Shown here one piece after another: positions 8,806 to 16,862 of a stretch of DNA of 64,000 nucleotides. Origin of the DNA: Stenotrophomonas maltophilia (GTDB taxonomy: Bacteria; Pseudomonadota; Gammaproteobacteria; Xanthomonadales; Xanthomonadaceae); contig NZ_RAUX01000019.1 in the NCBI RefSeq assembly GCF_013464485.1, forward strand, positions 59,894 through 123,893, given 5' to 3'. The position numbers were made by a program, and so were the translations under genes. The notes beneath the pieces are model-generated. The model worked only from the letters and a program-made list of their open reading frames with translations. It searched no databases and was not told the DNA's origin. Position 1 is the stretch's first letter; every line of letters starts with the position of its first letter.

Positions 8806-9398
8806 TGATGAAGACGACCATTCTGTTGAGCACCCTCGCCCTCGCAGCGATGACTACGCCCACCTGGGCCCAGAGTTCAGGCCAGACGCCGCCTGACAAG
8901 ACACTGTCGACCGTGGATGCCCAGGCGTTGAAGGCCGCGGCCACGGGTCGTTCATTCGATGTGGGCGGATCCCGCTTCCAGCTGGCGCCGTCGGCAACCG
9001 TACAACAGGCCAGCGGTGGTCAATTCAAGATCACCCAGGGCACCGAAGCCGGCGCACCCGCAGCGGGCACCCGCAGCAAGCGGTCCACGGATGCATCTAC
9101 TGGTGTGGCGGCACACGCGGATGCCGGTGCCAGCAAGTTTGCGGCCGCTGTCTCCAACGATGGCGCACCGGTAGTGGCGACCTCGCGGGTCAAGGTGTTC
9201 TTCACCGATGCGGCCTCGGCCCAGCGTGCAGCCTCCGCCACCGGCGGCACCGTGGTGAAGGTGTCCAAAGCCTCCGGCCGCGCGATCGTCGAGTACCCCT
9301 CGGTGAACGCGGCGCTGGATGCCACCACCAAGCTGCTGTCGACCGCCGGTATCAGGGCGGCTGAGCCGGACGTGGTGCAGTGGGAAGAAGCCAAGTAA
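8805..9398 (+). CDS. Inhibitor-I9/propeptide-like protein, likely external chaperone of the protease
   Basis: Exported protein of 197 residues with a signal peptide ending near TWA-QSSGQ. The last ~75 residues show the order of a subtilisin propeptide (beta-alpha-beta-beta-alpha-beta): RVKVFFTDAASAQRAA, TVVKVSKASGRAIVEY, then a helix and AAEPDVVQWEEAK at the end. The middle is Ala/Thr/Ser-rich and probably flexible. ATG shares a base with the protease stop (TGATG), giving strict translational coupling. In Aeromonas sobria the kexin-like protease ASP also lacks a propeptide and needs the protein of the adjacent downstream ORF2 for folding. By that precedent this protein should fold and temporarily inhibit the upstream protease. 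The fold match is from pattern, not from a search. Confidence 0.75.
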   Translation: MMKTTILLSTLALAAMTTPTWAQSSGQTPPDKTLSTVDAQALKAAATGRSFDVGGSRFQLAPSATVQQASGGQFKITQGTEAGAPAAGTRSKRSTDASTGVAAHADAGASKFAAAVSNDGAPVVATSRVKVFFTDAASAQRAASATGGTVVKVSKASGRAIVEYPSVNAALDATTKLLSTAGIRAAEPDVVQWEEAK

Positions 9399-9458
9399 GG
9401 CGTTGAGTGGTGCCCCCGGCCGGTTGGCTCTCCTGGCCGGCCGGGGGATTGAGGGATA

Positions 9459-9635
9459 TGCCGACCAACGGTCGGCACCCACCGGATCCACGCATCGTGT
9501 GTCGACCAAGGTCGACACCTACCGGGGCGGCGAGCATATAGAGCCGGGCATGGGCTCGGCTCTACAGCTGTGCCAACCAAGGTTGGCACCTACCAAGAGC
9601 GGATCCAGGTGTGCCGACCAACGGTCGGCACCCAC
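9459..9635. repeat. Array of five SMAG-type palindromes
   Basis: Five palindromes lie in 177 bases: 9459-9482 (CCGACC/GGTCGG), 9499-9522 (TCGACC/GGTCGA), 9538-9565 (GAGCCgGGC/GCTCGGCTC), 9570-9593 (GCCAACC/GGTTGGC) and 9611-9635 (GCCGACC/GGTCGGC). Most end in CTAC or CCAC on this strand. Each belongs to a different sequence subfamily, so they did not arise by simple tandem duplication. They fill the gap between two convergent genes. Confidence 0.8.
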
Positions 9636-9651
9636 CGCGGTAGAGGTGGCG

Positions 9652-10365
9652 TCAGCGGGCGGCGAGCGTGTCGCTGTGCTTGAGGTGGCAGCTGGCCAGT
9701 GCGTCGTTGCCCGCAGCCGGATGGGCCGGCTCCAGCAGCAGGCGCTGCACGTCGGAGAACAGCTTGTCCACCGGCATGCCATAGGGCGCGAACAGGCGCA
9801 GGCGGCCCTGGCGGTCGAACACATAGCCACCGGCAATGTGGCTCATCGTGTACGTATCCGGTACCTGGCCGGGCTCTTTCTCGTAGAACGCCTTGAAGTC
9901 ACTGGCCATCGTGGCCAGCTGTGCTTCGTTGCCGACCAGAGCAATCGCCTTGGGGTCGAAGGCTTCCACATAGGTGCGCGCCACCTCCGGCGTATCACGC
10001 GCCGGGTCTACGCTGACGAACACCACCTGCAGCTGGTCGGCATCCTTGCCCATCAGGTGCTTCACCTGGCTCAGCTCGACCATGGTGGTCGGGCACACGT
10101 CCGGGCAGCTGGTGAAGCCGAAGAACAGATAGGTCACCTGGCCCTGCAGGTCCTTCGGGCCACGCACGGTGCCGTGGCTGTCGGGCATCGACCACTGCTG
10201 GCCAAGCGCTTCGCAGGCGATGTCCTTGGAATAGAAGTCCATGCGCGACTGCGCGCTGCAGCCGGCCAGCAGGCCGACAGCCAGGCCGGCCAGCAGCGGC
10301 AGGCGGAATCGGGGAGAGAACAACGAACGGACAACAGCAGCAGGACGCTTCACGGGTACCACCAA
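9652..10365 (-). CDS. SCO1/SenC family copper chaperone
   Basis: Membrane-anchored periplasmic thioredoxin-fold protein of 237 residues that delivers copper to terminal oxidases or keeps their cysteines reduced. The N-terminus has a hydrophobic segment ending in a lipobox-like LLAGC. The copper site is present: CxxxC in TSCPDVCPTT and the distal His in MSHIAGGYVF. The strand VTYLFFGFTSC and the VFVSVDPARDTPE segment are typical of Sco proteins. It lies about 100 bases downstream of cyoD on the same strand, so it is probably part of the cyo transcription unit or of its read-through. bo3 oxidases have a CuB but no CuA centre, so a CuB role is plausible. Confidence 0.9.
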   Translation of the reverse strand: MVVPVKRPAAVVRSLFSPRFRLPLLAGLAVGLLAGCSAQSRMDFYSKDIACEALGQQWSMPDSHGTVRGPKDLQGQVTYLFFGFTSCPDVCPTTMVELSQVKHLMGKDADQLQVVFVSVDPARDTPEVARTYVEAFDPKAIALVGNEAQLATMASDFKAFYEKEPGQVPDTYTMSHIAGGYVFDRQGRLRLFAPYGMPVDKLFSDVQRLLLEPAHPAAGNDALASCHLKHSDTLAAR

Positions 10366-10424
10366 CGCAGATGCGGGCGGGGTCTCGGTCAGGCCTGCCC
10401 TTGTGGGGAAAAGAGGGCCGCGGT

Positions 10425-10462
10425 GCCGGGGTGATCGTGCGGTCCATGCCGATCACCCCGGC
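10425..10462 (-). terminator. Long hairpin between cyoD and the Sco gene
   Basis: Perfect 12-bp inverted repeat, GCCGGGGTGATC and GATCACCCCGGC, separated by 14 bases. In the direction of transcription a short T-rich run (CTCTTTTCC) follows about 12 bases after the second arm. It is either a leaky terminator, lowering Sco expression relative to cyoABCD, or a processing/stability hairpin for the cyo mRNA. Confidence 0.5.
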
Positions 10463-10467
10463 CACGG

Positions 10468-10800
10468 TCAGTTGATCATCATGTGGTAGTGCATGCTCCA
10501 GATGATCCACACCGACAGCGCGACGATGATGAACAGGATCACCAGGGTGAACACGAAGCTGGCCAGGTTCCAGCCACCTTCGGACTTGCGGTCCATGTGC
10601 AGGAAATAGACCAGCTGCACCAGGATCTGCGCCACCGCGAAGCCGACCAGCAGGAACAGCGTGAGCGGCCGCGACAGCACCGGGTTCATCACCAGCGCGA
10701 ACGGCACCACGGTCAGCAGCGCGCACAGCACGAAGCCGATCAGGTAGGACTTGGTGGAGCCGTGCGCATTGCCGGCGCGCGAGGTTTCGACGTGGGCCAT
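10468..10800 (-). CDS. cyoD: Cytochrome bo3 ubiquinol oxidase subunit IV
   Basis: Small inner-membrane subunit of the cytochrome bo3 quinol oxidase, 110 residues, the usual length. Three membrane helices are visible: LIGFVLCALLTVVPFALV, LFLLVGFAVAQILVQLVYFL and FVFTLVILFIIVALSVWIIW. The HMDRKSEGGWN loop is typical of CyoD. It assists assembly of the CuB site in subunit I. It follows cyoC with a 1-base gap and is the last subunit gene of the operon. Confidence 0.93.
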   Translation of the reverse strand: MAHVETSRAGNAHGSTKSYLIGFVLCALLTVVPFALVMNPVLSRPLTLFLLVGFAVAQILVQLVYFLHMDRKSEGGWNLASFVFTLVILFIIVALSVWIIWSMHYHMMIN

Positions 10801-10801
10801 G

Positions 10802-11437
10802 TCAGAAGGCTCCGATCAGGTAGACAAAGGTGAAGACGCAGATCCACACCAGGTCCAGGAAGTGCCAGAACAGGCTCAGGCACGACACGCGGGTGATGTT
10901 GGTCGGTGTCAGGCCACGGCGGTAGACCTGGTGCATCACCACGGCCATCCAGATCAGGCCACTGGCGACGTGCAGGCCGTGGGTGGCGACCAGCGCGAAG
11001 AACGCCGACAGGTAGGCACTGGTGCTGGGGCCCGCACCTTCGTGGATCAGGTGCGAGAACTCGTAGATCTCCATGCCGATGAACGAGGCACCGAGCACGA
11101 AGGTCACGCCCAGCCAGCGCAGCACCGCCGAGGCATCGTGACGATGCATCGCCAGCACGGCCTGGCCGTAGGTGATGCTGGACACAAGCAGCAGGAAGGT
11201 CTCGGCCATCACGAACGGCAGCGAGAACAGATCCTTGCCGGTGGGGCCGCCAGCGTATGCGGTGCTGAGCACCGCATACGAGGCGAACAGCGAACCGAAC
11301 AGCACCAGGTCGGACATGAGGTAGACCCACATGCCGAACACCTTCATGCCGCCCTGCTCGTGGCTGTGGTCGTGTTCGTGGTGGTCCTCGTGCGCCTGTG
11401 TATCGGTGGCCAGCTCCGGGCGGGTCAACAGGTTCAT
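10802..11437 (-). CDS. cyoC: Cytochrome bo3 ubiquinol oxidase subunit III
   Basis: Haem-copper oxidase subunit III of 211 residues. After a His-rich soluble N-terminus ([13 protein letters not shown]) come five membrane helices, including [20 protein letters not shown], which carries the conserved Glu/Asp-type signature of this family, and [21 protein letters not shown] at 11437 overlaps the cyoB stop by four bases (ATGA), so translation is coupled. The His cluster at the N-terminus is unusually dense and could bind metal. Confidence 0.93.
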   Translation of the reverse strand: MNLLTRPELATDTQAHEDHHEHDHSHEQGGMKVFGMWVYLMSDLVLFGSLFASYAVLSTAYAGGPTGKDLFSLPFVMAETFLLLVSSITYGQAVLAMHRHDASAVLRWLGVTFVLGASFIGMEIYEFSHLIHEGAGPSTSAYLSAFFALVATHGLHVASGLIWMAVVMHQVYRRGLTPTNITRVSCLSLFWHFLDLVWICVFTFVYLIGAF

Positions 11438-13410
11438 GCGCGTACCTCCTTCAGCTTGGCAAGGTTGGCCGCTTCGGTGCGCGCCACCTCTTCGGAACTG
11501 ACGTAGTAGTCCACGTCCTCGTCGTAGGACCGCACGATCAGGGTCACGATCATCGCGATGAAGCTGGCCGCGGCCATCCACCAGATGTGCCAGACCAGGG
11601 CGAAGCACAGCACCAGGATCCAGATGTTGAGGATCAGCGGCACGCCGGTGTTCTTCGGCATGTGGATCGGTGCGTACTTCTTCGGCGGCGGCGGCAGGCC
11701 ACGCTTCTTCGCTTCGTGGAAGGCGTCCAGCTCATCGGCCCTGGGCACCACGGCGAAGTTGTAGAACGGCGGCGGCGACGGCGTGGCCCATTCCAGCGTG
11801 CGCGCGTTCCAGGGGTCGCCGGTCAGGTCCAGGTTGCGCTTGCGGTCGCGTACGCTCACGTAGATCTGCACCAGCATCAGGATGATGCCCGCGAACACGA
11901 ACAGCGCACCGATGAAGGCGGCGATCAGGTACGGCGTCCACGCCGGGTTGTCGTACTGGTTCATGCGGCGGGTCATGCCCATGAAGCCGAGCATGTACAG
12001 CGGCATGAAGGCCAGGTAGAAGCCGATCACCCAGCAGGCGAAGGACCACTTGCCCAGGCGCTCGTTGAGGGTGAAGCCGAACACCTTCGGGAACCAGTAG
12101 GCAAAGCCGGCCAGGTAGCCGAACAGCGCGCCGCCGATGATGGTGTTGTGGAAGTGCGCGACCAGGAACAGGCTGTTGTGCAGCAGGAAGTCCGCGCCCG
12201 GGATGGCCAGCAGCACGCCGGTCATGCCACCGATGGTGAAGGTGACCAGGAAGGCGATGGTCCACAGCATCGGCACGCTGAACTCCACGCGGCCGCCATA
12301 CATGGTGAACAGCCAGGTGAAGATCTTCACGCCGGTGGGAATGGCGATGATCATCGTCATGATGCCGAAGAAGGCATTGACGCTGGCACCAGAGCCCATG
12401 GTGAAGAAGTGGTGCAGCCAGACGATGAACGACAGGATGCCGATCGCCAGCGTGGCGCCCACCATCGACTTGTAGCCGAACAGCTTCTTGCGCGCGAACG
12501 TGGCGGTCACTTCGGAGAAGATGCCGAACGCCGGCAGCACCAGAATGTACACCTCCGGATGGCCCCAGGCCCACACCAGGTTCACGTACATCATCGGGTT
12601 GCCACCCAATGTGTTGGTGTAGAAGTTGAAGTCCAGGTAGCGGTCCAGAGTGAGCGCACCCAGCGCCACGGTCAGGATCGGGAAGGCAGCGATGATGATC
12701 ACGCTGGTGACCAGCACGGTCCAGGTGAACACCGGCATCTTCATCAGGGTCATGCCCGGCGCACGCATGCGCAGGATGGTGATGAACAGGTTGACGCCGG
12801 TCAGCAACGTACCGATACCGGAGGCCTGCAAGGCCCAGATGTAGTAGTCCACACCTACGCCTGGGCTGAACTCGATGCCCGACAGCGGCGGATACGCGAC
12901 CCAGCCGGTCATGGCGAATTCGCCAACGCCCAGCGAGATCATCATCAGCGCTGCGCCGACCACGAAGATCCAGAAGCTGAAGGCGTTGAGGAACGGGAAC
13001 GCCATGTCGCGCGCACCAATCTGCAGCGGCACGATGATGTTCATCAGGCCGACCACGAACGGGGTGGCCACGAAGAAGATCATGATCACGCCGTGCGCGG
13101 TGAAGATCTGGTCGTAGTGCTCGGGCGGCAGGAAGCCGTCACTGCCTGGCCCGGCTGCGGCCAGCTGCGCGCGCATCATCAGCGCATCGGCGAAGCCGCG
13201 CACCAGCATGACCAGCGCCACCACCACGTACATGATGCCGATCTTCTTGTGGTCCACGGTGGTGAACCAGTCGCGCCACAGCGGGCCCCACAGCTTGAAG
13301 TACGTCACCGCGCCAAGCAGCGCGAGGCCGCCCAGCACCATGGCCGCCAAGGTGACCACGACGATCGGCTCGTGCAGCGGCACGGCCTCCCACGTCAATT
13401 TGCCCAACAT
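11434..13410 (-). CDS. cyoB: Cytochrome bo3 ubiquinol oxidase subunit I
   Basis: Catalytic subunit of the proton-pumping quinol oxidase, 658 residues. All redox ligands are present: low-spin haem His in [10 protein letters not shown], CuB His and cross-linked Tyr in WGHPEVYI, the CuB pair in WLHHFFTMG, and the haem His pair in [11 protein letters not shown]. About 15 membrane helices are seen, including the extra N- and C-terminal helices typical of CyoB. The K-channel segment ([19 protein letters not shown]) is intact. Gene order is cyoA-cyoB-cyoC-cyoD with short gaps or overlaps. It oxidises ubiquinol and reduces oxygen to water. Confidence 0.96.
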   Translation of the reverse strand: MLGKLTWEAVPLHEPIVVVTLAAMVLGGLALLGAVTYFKLWGPLWRDWFTTVDHKKIGIMYVVVALVMLVRGFADALMMRAQLAAAGPGSDGFLPPEHYDQIFTAHGVIMIFFVATPFVVGLMNIIVPLQIGARDMAFPFLNAFSFWIFVVGAALMMISLGVGEFAMTGWVAYPPLSGIEFSPGVGVDYYIWALQASGIGTLLTGVNLFITILRMRAPGMTLMKMPVFTWTVLVTSVIIIAAFPILTVALGALTLDRYLDFNFYTNTLGGNPMMYVNLVWAWGHPEVYILVLPAFGIFSEVTATFARKKLFGYKSMVGATLAIGILSFIVWLHHFFTMGSGASVNAFFGIMTMIIAIPTGVKIFTWLFTMYGGRVEFSVPMLWTIAFLVTFTIGGMTGVLLAIPGADFLLHNSLFLVAHFHNTIIGGALFGYLAGFAYWFPKVFGFTLNERLGKWSFACWVIGFYLAFMPLYMLGFMGMTRRMNQYDNPAWTPYLIAAFIGALFVFAGIILMLVQIYVSVRDRKRNLDLTGDPWNARTLEWATPSPPPFYNFAVVPRADELDAFHEAKKRGLPPPPKKYAPIHMPKNTGVPLILNIWILVLCFALVWHIWWMAAASFIAMIVTLIVRSYDEDVDYYVSSEEVARTEAANLAKLKEVRA

Positions 13411-13415
13411 GTTCG

Positions 13416-14321
13416 TTACTCCTGGGAAACCTGGACGCCAGCGGCAGCGCCAGCCGGGGCCGCGGCAGTGGTGTTCTCACCGACACCGATGAACTGGTCG
13501 ATGACCTTCTTGAACAGCAGCGGTTCAACACTGGAGAAGTGCTGCACCGGTGCGTTCTTCGACGGCGCGGCCAGCGCCTTGAACTGCGTGAAGCTGAGCG
13601 CGTCCGGCGCGCTGCGCACCTCGGCCACCCAGCGCTCGAACTCTTCGTTGCTGCTGGCAGTGGCGATGAACTTCATGTTCGAGAAGCCATGCCCGCTGTA
13701 GTTGCCGGACATGCCACGGAACTGGCCGGGCTCGTTGGCGATCAGGTGCAGCTGCGTGCGCATGCCGGCCATCGCGTAGATCTGCCCACCCAGCTGCGGG
13801 ATGAAGAAGGTATTCATCGTCGAGTTGGAGGTGATGTTGAACGCCAGCGGGCGGTTGGCCGGGAAGTTGAGCTGGTTGACCGTGGCGATGCCAAGATCCG
13901 GATAGACGAACACCCACTTCCAGTCGGTGGCGATCACGTCCACGTGCAGCGGTTCGCCAGCCACGTCCAGCGGCTTGTACGGGTCCAGTTCGTGGGTGGA
14001 CTTCCACACGATCACCGCCAGCACCGCGATGATGATCAGCGGCACGCCCCAGACCACGATCTCCACCTTGGTGGAGTGCGACCAGTCGGGCATGTATTTC
14101 GCTTTGGTGTTGCCGGCGCGGTAGCGCCATGCGAACACGAAGGTCAGCACGATGGCCGGTATCACCACGATCAGCATCAAGCCGATGCAGATCAGGATCA
14201 GGTCGCGCTGTGCGAGCCCGACCATGCCCTTCGAATCCAGCAGCACCCAGTCACAGCCCGACAGGCCGACGCAGGCCAGGGCGACCAGCGCCAGGCGGAT
14301 GCGGTTCCAGCAGATATTCAT
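13416..14321 (-). CDS. cyoA: Cytochrome bo3 ubiquinol oxidase subunit II
   Basis: Subunit II of the bo3 oxidase, 301 residues, a lipoprotein (lipobox LSGC, Cys near residue 23) with two membrane helices ([19 protein letters not shown] and [19 protein letters not shown]) and a periplasmic cupredoxin domain. The CuA cysteines of cytochrome c oxidases are absent, as expected for a quinol oxidase, and the region [19 protein letters not shown] is CyoA-type. The C-terminus is Ala-rich. It is the first gene of the leftward cyo operon; the promoter must lie in the 180-base gap shared with the divergent MocR gene. Confidence 0.95.
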   Translation of the reverse strand: MNICWNRIRLALVALACVGLSGCDWVLLDSKGMVGLAQRDLILICIGLMLIVVIPAIVLTFVFAWRYRAGNTKAKYMPDWSHSTKVEIVVWGVPLIIIAVLAVIVWKSTHELDPYKPLDVAGEPLHVDVIATDWKWVFVYPDLGIATVNQLNFPANRPLAFNITSNSTMNTFFIPQLGGQIYAMAGMRTQLHLIANEPGQFRGMSGNYSGHGFSNMKFIATASSNEEFERWVAEVRSAPDALSFTQFKALAAPSKNAPVQHFSSVEPLLFKKVIDQFIGVGENTTAAAPAGAAAGVQVSQE

Positions 14322-14445
14322 TGGAGGTCAACCCTGTTGAAGAAGCGCGCTTGACCGGCTCGCCTGCGCGCAGCGCCCGGGCGTGGAGCGGCTACACTGT
14401 GGGTACGAGGTCGCCTACAAGCAGGCGAACCACTCCAATCAAGCC

Positions 14446-14468
14446 CATACAAGATACAGCATTGTATG
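14446..14468. promoter_or_regulatory. MocR-type operator, copy 1
   Basis: Inverted repeat CATACAA-(9 bases)-TTGTATG, 37 bases upstream of the MocR gene start. An identical pair of arms with the same 9-base spacer occurs upstream of the gene at 15994, and both spacers begin with GAT. It probably overlaps the promoter and mediates autoregulation by the adjacent regulator. Confidence 0.65.
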
Positions 14469-14504
14469 GACTTGTGCATCTGCACGTATGGAAAAATCTG
14501 ACCG

Positions 14505-15920
14505 ATGACGCCCCCTGCCGCCGGCCGCCGCCTGAAACGTCCCAATCGCACCTGGGTCCGCCCCTTCCGCGAGGGTGCCGGCCCGCTGTACCTGCAGATC
14601 GCCCAGCAGGTGCGCGAAGCGGTGGATGACGGCGTGCTGCGCCCGGGCGACCGCCTGCCACCGCAGCGCGACCTGGCCCAGCAGGTGGGCGTGGACCTGA
14701 CCACGGTCACCCGCGCCTTTGCCGAACTTCGCCAGGCCGGCCTGCTGGATGCTCAGGGCGCCGGTGGCACGTTCATCGCGCTGTCGGCCGGCAACCGCAG
14801 CACCTCGGTGGACCTGAGCATGAACATCCCGCCGCTGCTGGGCAGCGCGCCGTTCGCGCAGGGCATGGAGGCCGGCTTCCAGCACGTAGGGCAGCAGCTG
14901 GGCCAGGGCGAGCTGATGAGCTACCACGTCGGCGCCGGCACCCGCGAGGACCGCGCCGCCGCCGTGCAGTGGCTGGCACCGATGCTGGGTACGGTCGGCA
15001 CCGACCAGGTAGTGATCTGCCCTGGCGCGCAGACCGCGCTGTGTGCGCTGATCCTGGCCCGCACCCAGCCGGGCGAGCTGATCGCCGCCGAACAACTGAC
15101 CTACCCGGGACTGCTGGCGGCCGCGCGCGTGCTGCAGCGGGGCGTGGTGCCGGTGGCGATGGACGCCGAGGGCATGCTGCCGGAAGCGCTGGAGGAGGCC
15201 TGCCAGCTACGCCGCCCGCGCCTGCTGTACCTGGTGCCGACCATCCAGAACCCGACCACGGCGACGATGTCGGCACAGCGCCGGCAGGCCCTGCTGGTGG
15301 TGGCAAAGCGCCACGATATGACCGTGATCGAAGACGATCCCTACTGGTTGCTGGCCGGTGACGCCGCGCCACCGCTGGCCGCCCACCGCGACGCCGGCTG
15401 CCCGGTCTACTACATCTCCACCCTGTCCAAGTGCCTGGCGCCGGGCCTGCGCACCGCCTACCTGGTGGTGCCGGCCGGCGAGCCGATGGAACCGGTGCTG
15501 GATGCGCTACGCGCAATCGCGCTGATGCCGACCCAGTCGATGGTGGCGGTGGCGTCGCAGTGGATCCGCAGCGGCCAGGCCCAGGACATGGTGCAGCGCT
15601 TCCAGCAGGAACTGCGCGAGCGCCAGGCGATTGCCGCGCAGTACCTGCCGTCCCGCGCCCAGGCGCATCCGGCCGGCCTGCATGTGTGGCTGCCGCTGCC
15701 ACCGCGGCTCGACCAGTACCGGTTGATCCAGGCCGCACAGGAGCAGGGCCTGGGCATCGCCAGCTCCGACGCCTTCAGCGTGGAGGAGCCGCCACCGGGC
15801 AATGCGATCCGCCTGTCGCTGGGTGGCGCGGTTGACCAGGGTGCACTGGCGGGGGCGCTGGCGAAGCTGAACGAGATCCTGTCTGAAGCGCCTGAGGCTC
15901 GGCACAGCGCCATCGTCTGA
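14505..15920 (+). CDS. MocR-type regulator: GntR HTH fused to PLP aminotransferase fold
   Basis: Transcription factor of 471 residues in the MocR/PdxR/GabR group. Residues about 25-90 form a GntR winged helix (LRPGDRLPPQRDLAQQVGVD, then TVTRAFAELRQAGLLDAQG). The rest is a fold-type I aminotransferase domain with the PLP-binding Lys in STLSKCLAPGLRTA and the conserved VPTIQNPT and VIEDDPYW motifs. Such proteins sense PLP or amine/amino-acid adducts. The gene is divergent from cyoA, has a 23-bp inverted repeat in front, and is followed by the same repeat before the next operon, so it likely controls itself and that operon. The DNA-reading helix is nearly identical to that of the second MocR gene ending at 18377. 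Confidence 0.9.
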   Translation: MTPPAAGRRLKRPNRTWVRPFREGAGPLYLQIAQQVREAVDDGVLRPGDRLPPQRDLAQQVGVDLTTVTRAFAELRQAGLLDAQGAGGTFIALSAGNRSTSVDLSMNIPPLLGSAPFAQGMEAGFQHVGQQLGQGELMSYHVGAGTREDRAAAVQWLAPMLGTVGTDQVVICPGAQTALCALILARTQPGELIAAEQLTYPGLLAAARVLQRGVVPVAMDAEGMLPEALEEACQLRRPRLLYLVPTIQNPTTATMSAQRRQALLVVAKRHDMTVIEDDPYWLLAGDAAPPLAAHRDAGCPVYYISTLSKCLAPGLRTAYLVVPAGEPMEPVLDALRAIALMPTQSMVAVASQWIRSGQAQDMVQRFQQELRERQAIAAQYLPSRAQAHPAGLHVWLPLPPRLDQYRLIQAAQEQGLGIASSDAFSVEEPPPGNAIRLSLGGAVDQGALAGALAKLNEILSEAPEARHSAIV

Positions 15921-15942
15921 GCCATCTGCGTGGCACGACATC

Positions 15943-15965
15943 CATACAAGATGGTATTTTGTATG
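15943..15965. promoter_or_regulatory. MocR-type operator, copy 2
   Basis: CATACAA-(9 bases)-TTGTATG with the same arms and spacing as the site at 14446-14468. It is followed three bases later by a further TGTATGG half-site. It sits 29 bases upstream of the small membrane protein start, where it would cover the promoter of the three-gene operon. Confidence 0.65.
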
Positions 15966-15993
15966 CAATGTATGGATGAAGGGACGTGCATCG

Positions 15994-16254
15994 ATGCGCG
16001 CCGAGAAACTGAAGTTCCACCTGGTGATGGCCGGCTGCGGCGGCTTTGTGGTGTTGATGCTGGCCGCGCTGGCCTGGGTCTGCCTGCAGCCGCAGACCGT
16101 GGATGTGCAGGCGGCCGAACGCCATGCCATCGAGCAATGCGTACAGCGCAGCGAGGATCCGTCGCGTAGCGAGATCCAGCGCCGCGCGCAGGCCGATTCC
16201 TGCCGCGAGATGCGCAAGCAGTACGTGCACAAGTTCGGCCGGGAAGATTCCTGA
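15994..16254 (+). CDS. Small single-pass membrane protein
   Basis: Protein of 86 residues, not assigned to a named family. It has one membrane helix (VMAGCGGFVVLMLAALAWVC) after a short basic N-terminus, so the C-terminal part should face the periplasm. That part is charged and contains two cysteines (EQCVQRSED and DSCREMRKQYV) that could form a disulfide. ATG at 15994 with AAGGGA nine bases upstream is preferred over 15976. Its stop overlaps the start of the thioredoxin-like gene (TGATG), so both proteins probably work together under MocR control. Confidence 0.7.
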   Translation: MRAEKLKFHLVMAGCGGFVVLMLAALAWVCLQPQTVDVQAAERHAIEQCVQRSEDPSRSEIQRRAQADSCREMRKQYVHKFGREDS

Positions 16255-16853
16255 TGGGTGCAGCCGCGCCACGCCGCCGCTGGTTGCTGCCGACGATGAT
16301 CGCCCTCGCCTGCCTGTTCATGGCCGGCGTGGCGGCTGCGCTGTGGCAGTACTTCGGCTACAGCGCGCAGTCCACCTTCACCGAACAGGCCGTCGTCTTC
16401 GACGACTCACAACTGCGCCTGCCGGCCGATCTTGCCGGTGATACCGGCCGCATCCGCGTGGTGCATTTCTGGGACCCGGCCTGCGGCGTGTGCAACCGCG
16501 AGACCGGTGCGCACCTGAGCTACCTGATCAGCATGTATCGCCGCACCGGCATCGACTTCTATGCGATCCGCCGCCCGGATACGCAGGGCGAGCTTCCCGA
16601 GCCGCTGCGCAACAAGGTGATCAACCTGCCAACCATCGACGGCATCGAGAACATCCCGGCCAGCCCCGCCGTAGCCATCTGGGACCGGCAGGGCCATCTG
16701 GCCTACGCCGGGCCGTACAGCATCGGCATGGTCTGCAACTCGGCCAACAGTTTCGTCGAACCGCTGCTGGACAGACTGGTGCGCGGTGAAACCGTGCGCC
16801 CGAAAGGACTGCTTGCCGTGGGCTGCTACTGCCCGTGGCAGGCCAAGCGCTGA
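16254..16853 (+). CDS. Membrane-anchored thioredoxin-like protein (DUF6436-type)
   Basis: Protein of 199 residues with an N-terminal membrane anchor (WLLPTMIALACLFMAGVAAALW) and a periplasmic thioredoxin-like domain. The strand RVVHFWDPACGVCNRE contains a CxxC (CGVC) in the position of the thioredoxin active site. Further cysteines near the end (GMVCNS and VGCYCPW) are unusual for a thioredoxin. Resemblance to DUF6436 is from pattern only. It may reduce or isomerise disulfides, perhaps in the small two-cysteine membrane protein coded just upstream, with which it is translationally coupled. A second MocR regulator follows 9 bases later. Confidence 0.75.
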   Translation: MGAAAPRRRWLLPTMIALACLFMAGVAAALWQYFGYSAQSTFTEQAVVFDDSQLRLPADLAGDTGRIRVVHFWDPACGVCNRETGAHLSYLISMYRRTGIDFYAIRRPDTQGELPEPLRNKVINLPTIDGIENIPASPAVAIWDRQGHLAYAGPYSIGMVCNSANSFVEPLLDRLVRGETVRPKGLLAVGCYCPWQAKR

Positions 16854-16862
16854 GGACGCGCA

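Noticed and set aside
9459-9635. Possible CRISPR array
   Set aside because: Units differ from each other and are palindromic; spacers are irregular (4-18 bases). No cas genes are present. They are SMAG-type repeats.
14411-14428. TCGCCT-N6-AGGCGA inverted repeat near the cyoA promoter
   Set aside because: Arms of only six GC-rich bases are expected by chance in this genome, and there is no second copy to support it.
14486-14507. Six-codon leader peptide overlapping the MocR start
   Set aside because: ATG-GAA-AAA-TCT-GAC-CGA-TGA overlaps the start by chance; it has no regulatory codon run or attenuator hairpin.
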